Positions 27,104-36,092 of a DNA stretch of 64,000 nt are shown piece after piece (position 1 is the stretch's first letter; each line of letters begins with the position of its first letter). Below the pieces are notes generated by a model. It saw only the letters and a list, made by a program, of their open reading frames with translations. It had not been told where the DNA came from and made no database searches. Source of the DNA: UBA1952 sp965200035 (lineage in GTDB: Bacteria; Bacteroidota; Bacteroidia; Chitinophagales; Chitinophagaceae); NCBI GenBank assembly GCA_965200035.1, contig OZ241334.1, forward strand, positions 186,001 through 250,000, read 5' to 3'. Position numbers and translations under genes: made by a program.

Positions 27104-28126
27104 TTATTTCATTCTTTTCAGTCCTTCTTTTGCCTGCGGCATATTCTTATCGAAAGTTAATGCCTGCTCGTAATCATTCTTTGCTTCGGTCTTTTTGTTC
27201 TGCAACTCATTGCACAGGCCTCGGTTGTAGTAGGCTTTGGCGTTGTTGGGCTCCAGCTTTGTTACCAGATCAAACTGCCGGTACGCTTTTTCGACCGAGT
27301 CCTGCTGCAGCAATATCCAGCCCATGCCGAACACTGCATCGGCATACTGCGGATCGTGATCGATCATATTATGGTACACTTTTTTAGCAGGCTCGTATTG
27401 CTTTTTGTCCTGGTAGTACATGGCCTTGGCGTAGAGCGGCATCAGGTCTGTGGTATCGAGGCGGAAGGCGTTATCGAGGTATTGCACACCCATTGGATTT
27501 TCTCTGGCATTGTACAGCATACCCAATTGGATCATGGCTTCGCGGTAATCCGGCGCTACGTTGATACAGGTCTGGAATGAGGAGATGGCTTTACCGGTAT
27601 CTTTCAGCTCTTTGTAAATAATGCCTTTCAGGAAATAGCCTTCAGGATTGAAGGCATCATTGCGCAGCACGGTATTGACTTCGGCAAATGCCTTGGGATA
27701 CTGTGAGGTGAAGATCATCATCTTGGCCAGTTTCAGGTGTGATTTTATATCTGAGGGATTGCGCTGCAGCGCACGCTCCAGCCAGCTTATAGAGCCGGTA
27801 ATGTCTTTGTGCTCGAACAAGAGATCGCCGATAGCGCTCAGGTATTCCGACTTGCTGGAATCAATGCTGACTGCTTTCTGAAAATCGCTCAGCGCTAGGG
27901 AATCCTGCTGCAGCTTGTGAAGGGCAAGGCCGCGATTGTAATAGCTGGCTGCATTTTTAGGGTCGGCTTTGATCTGCTCGGACAGCGGTGCTATGGTGCC
28001 GTTTTCGAGCACGGAGCCGGAAGCATTGGCCCCGTTTCCGGATGGCTTTCCGCTGTGCTTACAGGCGGTCATCAATCCGGTGAAAACAATAAGAAAGCTG
28101 AAAAATAAAATGGCTTGTTTGCGCAT
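27104..28126 (-). CDS. TPR-repeat lipoprotein
   Basis: 340 residues from the ATG at 28126; the five-codon upstream extension from a TTG is less likely. Lipobox LMTAC (Cys22), then about seven TPR units from residue 50 to the end, such as NAASYYNRGLALHKLQQDSL and NAKAYYNRGLCNELQNKKTE. A periplasmic or outer-membrane scaffold is probable. A good promoter box lies 28 nt upstream. A gap of 110 bp separates it from rpe. Confidence 0.88.
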   Translation of the reverse strand: MRKQAILFFSFLIVFTGLMTACKHSGKPSGNGANASGSVLENGTIAPLSEQIKADPKNAASYYNRGLALHKLQQDSLALSDFQKAVSIDSSKSEYLSAIGDLLFEHKDITGSISWLERALQRNPSDIKSHLKLAKMMIFTSQYPKAFAEVNTVLRNDAFNPEGYFLKGIIYKELKDTGKAISSFQTCINVAPDYREAMIQLGMLYNARENPMGVQYLDNAFRLDTTDLMPLYAKAMYYQDKKQYEPAKKVYHNMIDHDPQYADAVFGMGWILLQQDSVEKAYRQFDLVTKLEPNNAKAYYNRGLCNELQNKKTEAKNDYEQALTFDKNMPQAKEGLKRMK

Positions 28127-28154
28127 GTGCGTTGAGTACAAGGTTTTAATAGGG

Positions 28155-28162
28155 CAAAATTA
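28155..28162 (-). promoter_or_regulatory. Putative -7 box for the TPR lipoprotein
   Basis: Read on the minus strand the sequence is TAATTTTG, a perfect TAnnTTTG match, ending 28 nt before the ATG at 28126. It lies in the gap after the TerC gene. Confidence 0.5.
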
Positions 28163-28180
28163 CTCGGATTTCCGCGGAGC

Positions 28181-29005
28181 TTATGATTTAAGATCGTTAA
28201 CAGCTTCTTCTTCAATATCTTTTGCGTCCGGCTCATGCAGCCTTACTATCTCTTTGGATTTTTTGCGCAACTTCATATTCATCAGCTCAACCGCGAAGGA
28301 GAAAGCCATGGCGAAGTACACATAGTTCTTCAGGTTCAGCTCTTCCGTAGGATGAGGAACGGTGGCTTCACGCCAGCCATCGATCACCAATACAAGGCCT
28401 ACCATTACCAAAAAAGAAAGCGCCAGCATGGTGAGCGTTGGATGCTTCGCGATGAAGGTGGATATTTTTTCAGAGAACAGGAACATGATGATCATGGCAA
28501 TGATAACGGCGGTAATCATTACCACGAGATTATGCCCGATGCCGGATGCGGTGATCACACTATCGAAAGAGAAGACCATATCTACCAGCACGATCTGGAC
28601 AATGGCCTTAGAGAAGCTGGCGCCCTTTGCGGTCTTTGGCTTGTCTTCTTCCTCATCGCCTTCGAGCTTATGGTGAATCTCTGTAACGGTTTTGAAGATA
28701 AGGAACAGGCCGCCGCCGATCATGACCAGGCTGGCAAGGTCGAATGCTTTGGTGATGCCGAATAAAGTGAAGCCAAAAAGCGCATTGCCTTTCTGCCTCA
28801 GGAGCCAGCCGAGCGCAAATAAAAGCGCGGTACGGGTAATGATGCCGAATACCATCCAAAGAGTACGGGCGCGCCTGCGCTGCTCTTTGGGCATTCTGCC
28901 CATAATGATGGATACGAAGATGACATTGTCGATGCCCAGGATGATTTCCAGCGCAGCAAGCGTGAGCAGGCTGATCAGGGCGGGCAGGGTAAATAATTCG
29001 TTCAT
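28181..29005 (-). CDS. TerC family integral membrane protein
   Basis: 274 residues with about seven membrane helices and a cytoplasmic charged loop (HKLEGDEEEDKPKT). The two family motifs with a conserved Asp are present: EIILGIDNVIF in helix 1 and VFSFDSV in the middle. TerC proteins are tied to tellurite resistance and, in later work, to manganese export and metal loading of exported proteins. The gene lies 9 bp after the pyrD stop and is probably co-transcribed with it. Confidence 0.93.
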   Translation of the reverse strand: MNELFTLPALISLLTLAALEIILGIDNVIFVSIIMGRMPKEQRRRARTLWMVFGIITRTALLFALGWLLRQKGNALFGFTLFGITKAFDLASLVMIGGGLFLIFKTVTEIHHKLEGDEEEDKPKTAKGASFSKAIVQIVLVDMVFSFDSVITASGIGHNLVVMITAVIIAMIIMFLFSEKISTFIAKHPTLTMLALSFLVMVGLVLVIDGWREATVPHPTEELNLKNYVYFAMAFSFAVELMNMKLRKKSKEIVRLHEPDAKDIEEEAVNDLKS

Positions 29006-29014
29006 TGCTGCTTA

Positions 29015-30052
29015 CTATCTGTTTTCTTTTGCTAAAATTCCCTGACAAATATTTTTTACGATCGATGGTCCTTCATAAATAAAGCCGGTATAGACCTGCA
29101 CGAGCGATGCTCCGGCCTCCAGCTTTTCAATGGCATCGGCTGCGGTGAAAATACCGCCTGCTGCTATAATAGGAATGGAACCGCCACTTTTGCGATGAAT
29201 ATAGCTGACTACTTCCGTAGCGCGCTCCCGAAGCGGCTTCCCGCTCAATCCACCCGCACCAATGGCTTCTACTTCCCCTTTTGCGGTTGTGAGTGTGCTG
29301 CGGTCGATGGTGGTGTTGGTAGCTACAATGCCGTCTATGCCGGTTGTGCGCACGATTTCCACAATATCATCGAGCTGGTTATCGGTGAGGTCCGGCGCTA
29401 TTTTCAGCAGGATTGGCTTGAGGGATGGCTGCTGTTTATTCAGCTCCCGCAGGCTGTTGAGCAGTTGCGTGAGCGGCTCTTTATCCTGAAGCTGGCGCAG
29501 GCCGGGAGTGTTGGGGCTGCTTACATTCACCACAAAATAATCGACCACGGGATGCAGCACACGGAAAGATGCTTTATAGTCTTCCACCGCTTCTTCGTTC
29601 GGCGTGTCTTTATTCTTGCCAATATTGCCGCCGATGATGACGCGCTCTTTGCGCTGCTTCAGCCTTGCAGCAGCGGCTTCTGCACCGCCATTATTAAAGC
29701 CCATTCTGTTGATGAGGGCTGCATCTGCCGGCAGTCGGAAAAGCCGGGGCTGAGGGTTGCCCGGCTGCGCGCGCGGAGTAAGCGTTCCAATTTCAATGAA
29801 GCCGAAGCCAAGCGTGGCCAGCTCATCAGTAAATCGGGCATCTTTATCAAAACCAGCCGCAAGCCCTACAGGATTCGGAAAATTAATGCCCCATAATGTA
29901 CGCTCCAATTGCCTGTTCCTGATTGTGAACATGCGCTGTAATTGCCTGCGGAACAGCGGCATGCGGTACGCCCATTGCAGGCGGTGCATGGCCCAGTAGT
30001 GAACAGATTCTGGCGATTGAAGAAAAAGAAGGGAACGTATGGCACGGTACAT
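29015..30052 (-). CDS. pyrD: Quinone-dependent dihydroorotate dehydrogenase (class 2)
   Basis: 345 residues from the ATG at 30052, chosen because the -7 box ends just 6 nt upstream; a longer frame to 30073 would start inside the promoter. It oxidises dihydroorotate to orotate in pyrimidine synthesis using FMN and membrane quinone. The N-terminal helices (RSLLFLQSPESVHYWAMHRL) are the membrane-docking extension of class 2 enzymes. NPVGLAAGFDKD, the Ser-containing NVSSPNTPGLRQLQ and the FMN-phosphate region IPIIAAGGIF are present. First gene of a unit with TerC. Confidence 0.96.
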   Translation of the reverse strand: MYRAIRSLLFLQSPESVHYWAMHRLQWAYRMPLFRRQLQRMFTIRNRQLERTLWGINFPNPVGLAAGFDKDARFTDELATLGFGFIEIGTLTPRAQPGNPQPRLFRLPADAALINRMGFNNGGAEAAAARLKQRKERVIIGGNIGKNKDTPNEEAVEDYKASFRVLHPVVDYFVVNVSSPNTPGLRQLQDKEPLTQLLNSLRELNKQQPSLKPILLKIAPDLTDNQLDDIVEIVRTTGIDGIVATNTTIDRSTLTTAKGEVEAIGAGGLSGKPLRERATEVVSYIHRKSGGSIPIIAAGGIFTAADAIEKLEAGASLVQVYTGFIYEGPSIVKNICQGILAKENR

Positions 30053-30058
30053 GGCGGC

Positions 30059-30066
30059 CAAAGATA
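30059..30066 (-). promoter_or_regulatory. Putative -7 box for pyrD
   Basis: On the minus strand it reads TATCTTTG, a perfect match to TAnnTTTG, ending 6 nt before the pyrD ATG. A start of transcription seven bases on would fall on the A of the ATG, giving a leaderless mRNA. Confidence 0.55.
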
Positions 30067-30128
30067 CAATCAAAGGTTTTAACCATTTTTTACAAGGTAA
30101 AAGTATTGAGCGCCAATCTCGGAAGCCT

Positions 30129-30136
30129 TAATTTTA
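30129..30136 (+). promoter_or_regulatory. Putative -7 box for the CarboxypepD-like protein
   Basis: TAATTTTA, ending 8 nt before the ATG at 30145. It supports that ATG as the true start. Confidence 0.45.
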
Positions 30137-30144
30137 GCGGCTAC

Positions 30145-30864
30145 ATGCGCCGTCTGCTCCTTCTGACTTTTCTGACTTTTTTTACGCTTTGCCTTCATGC
30201 GCAGACCATGATCGGTATTGTTACAGAAGCCGCCACCGGCAAGCCACTCGATGATGTGCTGTACGAGAATATTTTTTCCAGCCTTTCCGGCACTACGGAT
30301 AGCAGCGGCAGATTTACCCTGTCTGCATCGGCGGGTCAGTTAATTGTTTTTCAGAAGCTGGGCTACCGCACGGTCCGGGTACGCATTCCGCCGGGCCATA
30401 TGCCGCCGTTCTTTAAAATCCCGATGGAGCCGGGCGCTTTGCAGTTAGATGAAGTAGAAGTCCTCGACCGTCACCGGAATTACCACAACGATAGCCTGCG
30501 CAATGCATCTATCTATGAAAGTGAAATCAGGTATCCCAAGATGAGCGCGGTAGATAAGATCCAGCACCCGTTTACAGCGCTGAGCAAGCATTATCAGTCC
30601 ATCATGCGCTTTCAGAAGGAATACAATTATCTGGAGCAGCAGAAGTACATCGACTATGCGTTTAATGAAAAGATGATTACCAATCTTACCGGTCTTCAGG
30701 GTGACGATCTGCATCAGTATATGCGCCAGTACCGCCCTACTTACGAGATGCTGCGCTCTATGCCGGACTATTATTTCTATTCTTACATCAAGGAAAGCGC
30801 GCAGCAATGGCAGCGCAGGAAAGGCCGCAGACCGGCTCCGCAGACTGAGCGCGGCGGCTATTAG
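30145..30864 (+). CDS. Exported CarboxypepD_reg-like domain protein
   Basis: 239 residues from the ATG at 30145, which gives a clean signal peptide (MRRLLLLTFLTFFTLCLHAQ). Residues about 21-110 form a CarboxypepD_reg-like (carboxypeptidase regulatory) beta-sandwich: IGIVTEAATGKPLDDVLYEN, TDSSGRFTLSA, LGYRTVRVRIP. The C-terminal half is polar and helical and ends in a basic tail; no family recognised. No barrel follows, so it is not a receptor. It converges with the VIT1-type gene and overlaps it by 4 bp. Confidence 0.8.
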   Translation: MRRLLLLTFLTFFTLCLHAQTMIGIVTEAATGKPLDDVLYENIFSSLSGTTDSSGRFTLSASAGQLIVFQKLGYRTVRVRIPPGHMPPFFKIPMEPGALQLDEVEVLDRHRNYHNDSLRNASIYESEIRYPKMSAVDKIQHPFTALSKHYQSIMRFQKEYNYLEQQKYIDYAFNEKMITNLTGLQGDDLHQYMRQYRPTYEMLRSMPDYYFYSYIKESAQQWQRRKGRRPAPQTERGGY

Positions 30865-31568
30865 CGCGTAAACAGATGCGCGATAAAGTAAGCGGCAGCG
30901 GCAGCCAGCGCGCCGATGATGGTTACCTTCAATGCTTCGCGCATGGGATTGAGCCCGGTCATTTTTGCTTTGAAATATCCGAAGAAAAAGAGGCTGATGA
31001 TGGTGAGCACACAGCTCCATCTGAGACCATCCTTAGGTGTTGCGCAAAAGAAATAGGGCATTAGCGGAACCAATCCGCCGACCGCATAGGACAGACCGAT
31101 ATTGAGCGCGCTGTTGCGGGCGCGGCGCGGGTCAGGCTTATCCAGGCCCAGCTCAAACTTCATCATAAAATCCACCCACTTCTCTTTGTCCTTCGCCATC
31201 TCATCGGCAATCAGGTGCTGCGTCTCTGAACTGAGGCCTATCTCTGCAAACACATCGCGCACTTCCTGCTTTTCCCGCTCCGGCACACGGTCCACTTCAT
31301 CGCGCTCTCTGGCCAGTTCTGCATTGTAATGATCCATCTCCGTGCGACCTGCCAGGTAACCGCCAAGCCCCATTGCTATAGAGCCGGCAGCTATTTCTGC
31401 CAGGCCCGCTGTGATAACGATACCCGTGCTGCTGACCGCGCCGCTCAATCCTGCAGCGAGGGCAAAAGGCACAGTAAGGCCATCACTCATACCAATAACG
31501 ATATCGGTAATGAGTGCTGAACTTTTTAAATGCTGTTCTTCGTGATGGTGGTGGTGATCTTCCTTCAT
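30861..31568 (-). CDS. VIT1/CCC1-type iron/manganese transporter
   Basis: 235 residues from the ATG at 31568. The N-terminus carries a His-rich stretch (KEDHHHHHEEQH). Helix 1 TDIVIGMSDGLTVPFALAAGLSG and helix 2 AGLAEIAAGSIAMGLGGYLAG match the CCC1/VIT1 family, with the cytoplasmic Glu-rich metal-binding loop (about 90-150) and three C-terminal helices. The family exports or stores Fe2+ and Mn2+. The start codon shares one base with the rocD stop (TGATG), so translation is probably coupled. A longer frame to 31610 exists but lies in rocD. Confidence 0.92.
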   Translation of the reverse strand: MKEDHHHHHEEQHLKSSALITDIVIGMSDGLTVPFALAAGLSGAVSSTGIVITAGLAEIAAGSIAMGLGGYLAGRTEMDHYNAELARERDEVDRVPEREKQEVRDVFAEIGLSSETQHLIADEMAKDKEKWVDFMMKFELGLDKPDPRRARNSALNIGLSYAVGGLVPLMPYFFCATPKDGLRWSCVLTIISLFFFGYFKAKMTGLNPMREALKVTIIGALAAAAAYFIAHLFTR

Positions 31569-32803
31569 CAAAACGTCTGTTGAAGACTGCGGCCGATAAT
31601 GTCCACACATTCGTCCAGCTGCTTACGGTCTATGATCAATGGCGGGGCAAAGCGGATGATATCGCCATGGGTTGGCTTGGCCAGCAATCCGTTTTCCATC
31701 ATGGTCACGCAAAGATTCCAGGCGGCATCTTTATTTTCATGCCCGATCACGATTGCATTCAGCAGGCCCTTGCCTCTGACGGTTTTAATGTGCGGGCTTT
31801 TGAGCTCATTCAGCCGCTTGCGCAGGTATTCTCCCTGCACAGCGGCATTTTCCGCCATTTTTTCTTTCTTCAATACTTCCAGAGCAGTCATCGCTACTTT
31901 ACACGCCAGCGGATTGCCGCCATAGGTAGAGCCATGCTCACCGGGCTTGATGAGCATCATGATCTCATCATCGGCCAAGACCGCACTTACCGGCATGGTG
32001 CCGCCGGATAAGGCTTTGCCCAATATCAGCACATCCGGCCTTACGTCTTCATGATCGCAGGCCAGCATCTTGCCGGTGCGGGAAAGTCCGGTCTGTATCT
32101 CATCTGCCAAGAACAGCACATTGGCTTCGCGGCACATGGCAGCGGCTTTGCTCAGGTATCCATCATCGGGCACTACTACCCCGGCCTCGCCCTGAATAGG
32201 CTCTACCAGAAAGCCTGCCACATTTTTATCTTGCAGCGCTGCTTCGAGCGCTTTCAGATCGTTGTAAGGAATGGACTGATAACCGGGTACGAATGGTCCG
32301 TAATTGATACGGGCAGTAGGATCGGAAGAAAAGGAGATTACATTGATGGTGCGTCCGTGAAAGTTTTGCTCGCAGACAATGATCTTCGCCTGATTGGAAG
32401 TAATGCCTTTTACTTCATATCCCCAGCGGCGCGCCAGCTTCAGGGCGGTTTCTACGGCTTCTACGCCGGTATTCATCGGCAGCACTTTATCGTAACCGAA
32501 ATAATCGGTGATGTAGGCTGCGTATTCGCCCAGCAGATCGGAATGGAAAGCGCGGGAAGTCAGCGTGAGCTTTTGCGCCTGCGCGATGAGTGAAGCTATG
32601 ATTTCAGGATGGCAATGTCCCTGATTGACGGCGCTGTATCCGGAAAGAAAATCATAATACCTTTTCCCATCCACATCCCATACATAGACGCCCTCCCCTT
32701 TGGAAAGCACTACGGGAAGCGGGTGATAATTGTGCGCACCATACTGATTTTCTTTATCAAAAGCCTGTTGTGCAGCTTTTGATGCATTGAGCATTACCGA
32801 CAT
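31568..32803 (-). CDS. rocD: Ornithine aminotransferase
   Basis: 411 residues. A PLP enzyme moving the delta-amino group of ornithine to 2-oxoglutarate, in arginine and proline metabolism. Family segments: NYHPLPVVLSKGEGVYVWDV, the PLP-phosphate region MNTGVEAVETALKLAR, ADEIQTGLSRTGK and the Lys-containing LGKALSGGTMPVSA, which would form the Schiff base. EHGSTYGGNPLACKVA is diagnostic of ornithine aminotransferase within class III. It is cytoplasmic. The -7 box ends 4 nt before this ATG, so either M1 or M4 may be used. Confidence 0.95.
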   Translation of the reverse strand: MSVMLNASKAAQQAFDKENQYGAHNYHPLPVVLSKGEGVYVWDVDGKRYYDFLSGYSAVNQGHCHPEIIASLIAQAQKLTLTSRAFHSDLLGEYAAYITDYFGYDKVLPMNTGVEAVETALKLARRWGYEVKGITSNQAKIIVCEQNFHGRTINVISFSSDPTARINYGPFVPGYQSIPYNDLKALEAALQDKNVAGFLVEPIQGEAGVVVPDDGYLSKAAAMCREANVLFLADEIQTGLSRTGKMLACDHEDVRPDVLILGKALSGGTMPVSAVLADDEIMMLIKPGEHGSTYGGNPLACKVAMTALEVLKKEKMAENAAVQGEYLRKRLNELKSPHIKTVRGKGLLNAIVIGHENKDAAWNLCVTMMENGLLAKPTHGDIIRFAPPLIIDRKQLDECVDIIGRSLQQTF

Positions 32804-32807
32804 GCCA

Positions 32808-32815
32808 CAAAGCTA
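32808..32815 (-). promoter_or_regulatory. Putative -7 box for rocD
   Basis: On the minus strand it reads TAGCTTTG, a perfect TAnnTTTG match. It ends 4 nt before the rocD ATG at 32803, so the transcript would begin at or inside the first codon; the next ATG is at 32794. Confidence 0.5.
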
Positions 32816-32856
32816 AGCAATTGCCTGAACTGGCCTAGTTTGCGCATGGTTATCAT

Positions 32857-34273
32857 TCATTGACTTATTGAGTTTGTGCATTTTTTGTACAGCGGTTTGT
32901 TTTCAGATGCTGAATCAATGACGTATGAGGACTTTTCTACAAATTGTTCTTTTTCATTGAGCAGATAGAATTTATACAATCCATCGCTGAAACCGCTTAC
33001 ATCCAGCTGCTCGTTACGCTGGTTCAGTTGCCATTGGGCTATTAGACGCCCTTTCATATCCACCAGCCTCGCAGTTACGGGCATCTCCTCTTTTCGACGG
33101 ATCCACAGCGTTTTTTGCAACCGGGTTGGGAAATACATTAGCCTGCAGCGATTTCGTTTCCCGGATACTATTGGCGATACGTTCATTTCTTAACACCAGA
33201 TTCCCGAAGAGCAGATCCTGATCTCCATCATTATCAATATCTGCAGCGGCGATAACACAATTGTCAATATCCATATCCAGAAACGCATGGGTTGTATAAG
33301 TGGTGGTTCCATTGCCCAATGCCAGCACAGAAAAAGAAGTATTAAAAACGTTATTGGCGCCGCCCAGGCAAATGTCGGTCTGCCATCACCATTAAAATCG
33401 GCGACATCAATGGATACCGACTCGCCGAATTGAGGGAGGTTGGTAGTTTGCAGGCTGAAGGTGCCGTTATTATTGTTGTGATAGATATTTGTAAAATTTT
33501 GATGCCCGCTGCTGTCCACGCCCGCCGCCAGCAGATCCATATGGCCGTCCGCATCGTAGTCCAGTCAGTCTAAAGTGCCGGCGCCCCCTTTCATATAAGG
33601 GCTGGCAAGCCTGAAACGATCAGATCCTTCATTATGATAGATGTACACCTGCGCGCTTATTCCATCGCCGTTCATCGGAATATCCTGCCGCCCGTCCTCA
33701 TCATAATCACACCATTTTAATTCACCATTCCAGATGCCATTCAGCCCGGCATGAATATCATCGAACCGGAAGCCGCCGGCGTTGCGCAGCACATGGGACT
33801 GCGCATCCCCAAAGCTGTCCAATCCCGAAATAGCGATATCCATTAGCCCGTCATTGTTATAGTCAGCAACCGAAAAACTACCGCTTGACAATTTAGGTAT
33901 GGAATGGAAGAAACATCAATTCCGGATACCAGCAGATCTTCTTTTCCACCATTATCAAGGTCAGCCCATACGACTGCAGCCTGCGATAGCGGGTCAAAAA
34001 ACTGCGTTACAGGAAGCATCCCGGCATTGGTATTATGATAGACGGTAAAAAGTTGAATGGACTGACGCTGCCTGCAATATATGCAAGGTCTTTCAGGCTA
34101 TCTCCGTCATAGTCTCCCCAGGCTGCTGCGCCGTTGAAGCTTACAGGAAATATATCTGCAACTATAAAGCTCTGATCACTGGCCCTGGTGCATAATAGAA
34201 GCAGAGAGACCAGCAATATGAGGATGGGTTTGATAAAAGCTGCGTTTTTAGAATTTGTACTGGAAACAGGCAT
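32857..34273 (-). pseudogene. Decayed FG-GAP/VCBS-repeat surface protein with T9SS domain
   Basis: Read through its disruptions this encodes about 470 residues: signal-like N-terminus, six or so FG-GAP units (WGDYDGDSLKDLAYI, VADYNNDGLMDIAISG, WCDYDEDGRQDIPMNG, LDYDADGHMDLLAAG, VADFNGDGRP) and a C-terminal T9SS type A domain (VFPNPVAK, LVDMKGRLIAQWQ, GLYKFYL). It is broken at about 34055 (frameshift), 33900 (frameshift), 33565-33567 (in-frame TGA where the repeat consensus has Trp), 33374 (one base lost) and 33115 (extra A in an A-run). The Gly-Asp calcium loops are otherwise well kept, so inactivation looks recent. It adjoins two insertion-sequence remnants. Confidence 0.88.
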
Positions 34274-34311
34274 CCTGCAACCAACAGATGCTGGTTGCAG
34301 GATGCCTGTTT
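34264..34311. other. Long perfect hairpin at the pseudogene start
   Basis: A 19-bp perfect inverted repeat (34264-34282 with 34293-34311; core GGCATCCTGC/GCAGGATGCC) with a 10-nt loop and a T-run on the plus-strand side. It covers the putative ATG (34273) of the decayed FG-GAP gene. It has the form of a plus-strand terminator, but no plus-strand gene precedes it. Confidence 0.7.
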
Positions 34312-34463
34312 TTCGATTATTATTCCGGTGACCCCGGGTTTGTGGTCAGCAGATATTGTGCTCAATAAACATGGCAATAGTATAGCAATTTTACAAGGTT
34401 AGACAGCTTTACACACGTCTGTAACTTTTTGAAGTAGGCGTTTAATCACTTGATAAATTTGCA

Positions 34464-34490
34464 ATGCCCAACAATCTTTATGTTGGGCAT
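34464..34490 (+). terminator. Terminator-like hairpin upstream of IS1595 remnant
   Basis: A 10-bp perfect stem (ATGCCCAACA, 34464-34473, with TGTTGGGCAT, 34481-34490) with a 7-nt loop, followed by TTTTCATTTT. No gene ends immediately before it, so it may be left over from deleted sequence or block transcription into the transposase. Confidence 0.7.
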
Positions 34491-34535
34491 TTTTCATTTT
34501 GAAATAGTAATGAAGTTTATAAAACACAACTGCCT

Positions 34536-35091
34536 ATGAAAACCTTCAAGAATCAAATCGAGATATGGGACTACTTTACTAATAATAAGGTGTGTAAGGA
34601 ATACTTAGAAGAAGTGCTGTGGAGAAACGTGCCTACTTGTCCTTATTGCAAATGCAAGGAATCTTACAAGATCAAGACTACAGATTATTATAGATGCAAG
34701 AACAAATCCTGTATGAAGACTTACAACGTCTTAAAAGGAACAATTTTCGAAAATACAAAGATTGAGTTACGTCTTTGGTTTATGGCAATCTTCGAAATGG
34801 GTGCACATAAGAAGGGTGTAGCAGCCATCAAACTAAAACAGAGCATAGGTGTCACTTATAAGTCGGCTTGGTTTATATTTCACCGGATCAGAGAATCTTT
34901 TAATAACAATCCACTGTTTCATTGTGAATATCAAATGGAAGATGTAGTAGAAGCAGACGAGACTTACGTGGGAGGTAAGAACAAAAATCGCCACTGGGAT
35001 AAGAAGGTTAAGAATAGCCAAGGTAGAAGTTGTAAGGATAAAGTACCCGTACTCGGACTGCTTCAAAGAGGCTGGTTTATTCGATGCTTTT
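34536..35091 (+). pseudogene. IS1595-family transposase, truncated
   Basis: The first about 185 residues of an IS1595-type transposase: a zinc ribbon (CPYCKCKE, CKNKSC; residues about 35-65), GAHKKGVAAIKLKQSIGVTYKSAW helix-turn-helix region, and the first DDE acid in VEADETYVGG. The frame reaches KVPVLGLLQRG, then needs one extra base removed at about 35070 to continue as GLFDAF, and is cut at 35091 by the IS3-family element. The second Asp and the Glu of the catalytic triad are missing, so it is inactive. Confidence 0.88.
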
Positions 35092-35180
35092 GTAGGCTCC
35101 CCTAAAAACTGGTCGAATTGGAATTAGAGGTTTGAGTTGGCTCATAAAGGTATTTCAAATATCTTATCCACAAGTCCGCG

Positions 35181-36092
35181 CTATACGGCAGGGACAGCTG
35201 AAGAGCTATCCTGCCTACGCGGATTTGTGGATAAGGCTTCTGCACTTTCATCGGCTGTCGCCTTGCTATTTTGCTTTTCCTGATTGGCGTAGTCTACCGG
35301 TGAGAGGTAGCCCAGCGCCTTGTGTGGGCGCTCATGATTATAATCCAGACGCCAGGCTTCACACCTCATCCGTGCTTCGCTCAGGCTCTCAAACATCCAG
35401 CTGTTCAGTAACTCACGTCTCATCGATCCGTTCTTCCGTTCAATGTAGGCGTTCTGCATCGGCCTTCCCGGCTGGATATAATGCCAGCTTACCTTGTGTT
35501 GCTCGCCCCATTGTTCCATCAGATGGCTAATGAACTCTGGTCCGTTGTCACTTCTTATATTGGCCGGCTTTCCCCTCAGTACTACAACCTGGTCGAGCGC
35601 CCTTTGCACCCTGAGCGCAGGCAGTGAGGGGTCCACCTCAATCTTCAGCGACTCACGGTTATAGTCATCGATGATGTTCAGTACCCGGAACTTACGGCCA
35701 TCGCTAAGCGCATCGCTCATAAAATCCAGCGACCAGCATTGATTAGGGGCTGTAGGCACTACCAAAGGCTGCTTCACCCGTTCGGGCAACCGCTTCTTTG
35801 ATCTTCGTCTGATGTTCAGACGCATAGCCTTGTAAACCCGGTAGAGCCGCTTATGGTTGATCTTTTCACCCTTGTTCCTGAGCCGGTAATAGCAGGACCA
35901 GAACCCAATGGCCGGGTGTTTTGTGGTAAGGGCGGACAAGTGATCTTCCAGTTTACGGTCGTCCTTTTGCCTGTGTTTGTAACGGTAGGTGCTGCGGCTG
36001 ATGGCCGTCATGGCACATGCCCTGCTGACGTTGCAGCCTTCTTCGGTGACAAGCAGGCCCACAACTTCTCTCTGATCAGCAGGGCCTACCAT
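35181..36092 (-). CDS. IS3-family transposase OrfB (DDE integrase)
   Basis: 303 residues. An HTH_21-like region (SRSTYRYKHRQKDDRKLEDH) is followed by an rve integrase core with all three catalytic acids: WSLDFMSD, IRSDNGPEF and the Glu in YIERKNGSMRRELL. The C-terminal YNHERPHKALGYLSP is typical of IS3 elements. It is expected to be made as an OrfAB fusion by -1 frameshifting on a seven-A run (36092-36098, T on the plus strand) where it overlaps orfA by 7 bp. Its nominal start MVGPADQ lies just after the slippery site. Confidence 0.95.
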   Translation of the reverse strand: MVGPADQREVVGLLVTEEGCNVSRACAMTAISRSTYRYKHRQKDDRKLEDHLSALTTKHPAIGFWSCYYRLRNKGEKINHKRLYRVYKAMRLNIRRRSKKRLPERVKQPLVVPTAPNQCWSLDFMSDALSDGRKFRVLNIIDDYNRESLKIEVDPSLPALRVQRALDQVVVLRGKPANIRSDNGPEFISHLMEQWGEQHKVSWHYIQPGRPMQNAYIERKNGSMRRELLNSWMFESLSEARMRCEAWRLDYNHERPHKALGYLSPVDYANQEKQNSKATADESAEALSTNPRRQDSSSAVPAV

